This document shows positions 5,067 to 6,196 of a stretch of DNA of 6,196 bases, piece by piece. The first letter of the stretch is position 1. Each line of letters opens with the position of its first letter. Origin of the DNA: Bacteroidota bacterium. GTDB lineage: Bacteria > Bacteroidota > Bacteroidia > Chitinophagales > Chitinophagaceae. The notes under the pieces are model-generated. The model worked only from the letters and a program-made list of their open reading frames with translations, made no database searches and was not told where the DNA came from. The stretch lies in the NCBI GenBank assembly GCA_947457085.1, contig CANGUS010000110.1, forward strand, positions 1 to 6,196. The letters are read 5' to 3'. The translations under genes and the position numbers were made by a program.

Positions 5067-5792
5067 TTATGAAAGTAAAGAATGACAAATAATTCCGGTG
5101 GCGATTGCGGCATTTAAACTTTCTGCTTGTCCTTTCCTTTGGATTGAAATTTTGTGTGTGCTCAAATTAATAATTGAAGGGCTAACACCTTTTGATTCGT
5201 TTCCAATAATAATAAATCCTTTTTGTATTGATTTATGAGCAGAAATGTTTTCTCCGTTTAAAATGGCTGCATAAGAGGGGATCTGATTATTTGTAGTTAA
5301 TAATTCTTCAATATTTACATATTGAGTTTTAATTCTGAACACACTCCCCATACTAGCCTGTACCACTTTAGTATTAAAAACATCTACAGTATCTTCACTG
5401 CAATAAACGGTGTCAATCCCAAACCAATCAGCAATTCGTATGATGCTTCCTAAATTTCCTGGGTCCTGAATTCTATCCAAAACCAGCGAAATCCCTTTTG
5501 GTGATACTGCTTCTTTTGCAGGTATTTGAACAGTTGCCAATGCCAAATTGGGCGTAGATAGACTGCTCATTTTTTCTAATTCATAAGCTTGAACTTCTTC
5601 AATATGAATGTTTTTGATCTTTTGATTTTTTTCAATCCAGTCTTTGGTGGCATAAATGCAATTAATGGTCAATGAGGAATTGATTAATTCTTGCAACATT
5701 TTTTCCCCTTCAACTACAAATTCATTGCATTTATATCGATATTTTTTATCTTCTAATGAATGAATATGTTTAACTTGCGCTTTCGTAATCAT
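5067..5792 (-). CDS. SpoU/TrmH-family RNA 2'-O-ribose methyltransferase
   Basis: This 241-residue member of the SPOUT superfamily methylates the 2'-hydroxyl of a ribose in rRNA or tRNA using S-adenosylmethionine. The N-terminal part (about 1-95) is the L30e-like substrate-binding domain, with the typical F-V-V-E-G-E-K (25-31). The C-terminal knotted domain carries motif 1, L-D-R-I-Q-D-P-G-N-L-G-S-I-I-R (105-119, with N113 and R119), motif 2, I-I-G-N-E-S-K-G-V-S (195-204), and motif 3, A-E-S-L-N-A-A-I-A (223-231). All catalytic and cofactor-binding elements look intact. The exact target nucleotide cannot be assigned, so I give no gene symbol. It could be an RlmB-like 23S rRNA enzyme or a relative of other type. 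The ATG at 5792 is clear. The divergent BamA/TamA-like gene starts only about 10 bases away, leaving no separate promoter region between them. Confidence 0.92.
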   Translation of the reverse strand: MITKAQVKHIHSLEDKKYRYKCNEFVVEGEKMLQELINSSLTINCIYATKDWIEKNQKIKNIHIEEVQAYELEKMSSLSTPNLALATVQIPAKEAVSPKGISLVLDRIQDPGNLGSIIRIADWFGIDTVYCSEDTVDVFNTKVVQASMGSVFRIKTQYVNIEELLTTNNQIPSYAAILNGENISAHKSIQKGFIIIGNESKGVSPSIINLSTHKISIQRKGQAESLNAAIATGIICHSLLS

Positions 5793-5802
5793 AACAGTTT
5801 TG

Positions 5803-6196
5803 TTGCTTTTTTATAAAAATAATACCAGTTTTAAAAAATTACTGCTCATTTTGAGTTTGTTTTTTATTTCTTGTAATTATACCAAACATCTACAAAATAA
5901 TCAAATTTTATTAAATAAGAATTCAATAAAACTAACAACAGCAAAACCCATAAAATATAAAGGGGAGTTTGAAAGTTCAATTGCATCACTTATTGCTCCA
6001 TCAGCCAACTCACATGTATTTGATTTAGATTTTTTACCAAAATATAAATTGTGGAAGTATAACAACAGATTTCAATATTTTGAGCAAAACGAATCAGATA
6101 AAAAAGTAGTTAAACATAAAGTAGAAAAGCCGGTTTTGTTAGATTCATTGTCAATCAAAAAATCAGAAAAAAATATTTCTCAATTTCTTATCAATC
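5803..6196 (+). CDS. BamA/TamA-like outer-membrane assembly lipoprotein, N-terminal part (cut by window edge)
   Basis: An open frame of 131 codons continues past the right edge. With TTG at 5803 as start it has a lipoprotein leader: F-K-K followed by hydrophobic L-L-L-I-L-S-L-F-F-I and the lipobox F-I-S-C, cysteine at residue 24. What follows, N-Y-T-K-H-L-Q-N-N-Q-I-L-L-N-K-N-S-I-K-L, is the characteristic beginning of Bacteroidota BamA/TamA-family outer-membrane proteins ('C..TKyL..ge.LL.kn.I'). Later, V-E-K-P-V-L-L-D-S (112-120) and S-E-K-N-I-S-Q-F-L-I-N lead into the first POTRA-like repeat. The beta barrel would lie outside the window. There is no in-frame ATG: the frame is closed by TGA at 5761-5763, and the only starts before the leader are TTG at 5800 and 5803. 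A divergent SpoU/TrmH methylase next to such a gene fits an arrangement I recall from this phylum. Confidence 0.72.
   Translation, partial: MLFYKNNTSFKKLLLILSLFFISCNYTKHLQNNQILLNKNSIKLTTAKPIKYKGEFESSIASLIAPSANSHVFDLDFLPKYKLWKYNNRFQYFEQNESDKKVVKHKVEKPVLLDSLSIKKSEKNISQFLIN

Overview
The window reads as a chromosomal housekeeping segment from a low-GC member of the Bacteroidota. The evidence is a set of families largely confined to that phylum (an IPExxxVDY-family protein, a DUF5522 protein, a DUF4476 protein), short PKD-like lipoproteins, weak or absent Shine-Dalgarno sequences, and promoters with the phylum's characteristic TAnnTTTG -7 box. The exact genus cannot be read from the sequence. No tRNA, rRNA, CRISPR array, insertion sequence, integrase, toxin-antitoxin pair or phage gene is visible.

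Layout, left to right. A leftward gene cluster fills bases 1-2261. In transcription order it holds trmB (tRNA m7G46 methyltransferase), a 63-residue cysteine-motif DUF5522 protein, an alkyltransferase-like protein whose reactive cysteine is an alanine, an IPExxxVDY protein, a small PKD-like lipoprotein, and the first 74 codons of an S41 carboxy-terminal processing protease cut by the window edge. The first four are overlapping or 3 bases apart and look like one transcript. The last two follow after a 63-base gap and may be a separate unit. Bases 2262-2619 are a divergent intergenic region with a convincing promoter for the rightward pair frr (ribosome recycling factor) and a membrane sterol desaturase/fatty acid hydroxylase family gene, which are 2 bases apart. 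A bidirectional hairpin terminator (about 4094-4129) separates this pair from the convergent leftward gene for a secreted DUF4476 protein with an Asn/Trp/Asp-rich linker. Next, also leftward, is a SpoU/TrmH-family RNA 2'-O-ribose methyltransferase. Starting only about 10 bases from it, in the opposite direction, is the N-terminal part of a BamA/TamA-like outer-membrane lipoprotein that runs off the right edge. It has no ATG start and seems to begin at TTG.

Taken together, the genes serve translation and RNA modification (trmB, frr, the SpoU methylase), alkylation-damage recognition (the ATL protein), and envelope biogenesis or proteolysis (S41 protease, BamA/TamA-like protein, lipoprotein, desaturase-like enzyme). 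I looked for an undescribed system and did not find a strong candidate. The most notable points are the cysteine-less ATL protein in an overlapping operon with trmB and DUF5522, the start-codon problem of the BamA/TamA-like gene, and the composition of the DUF4476 protein.
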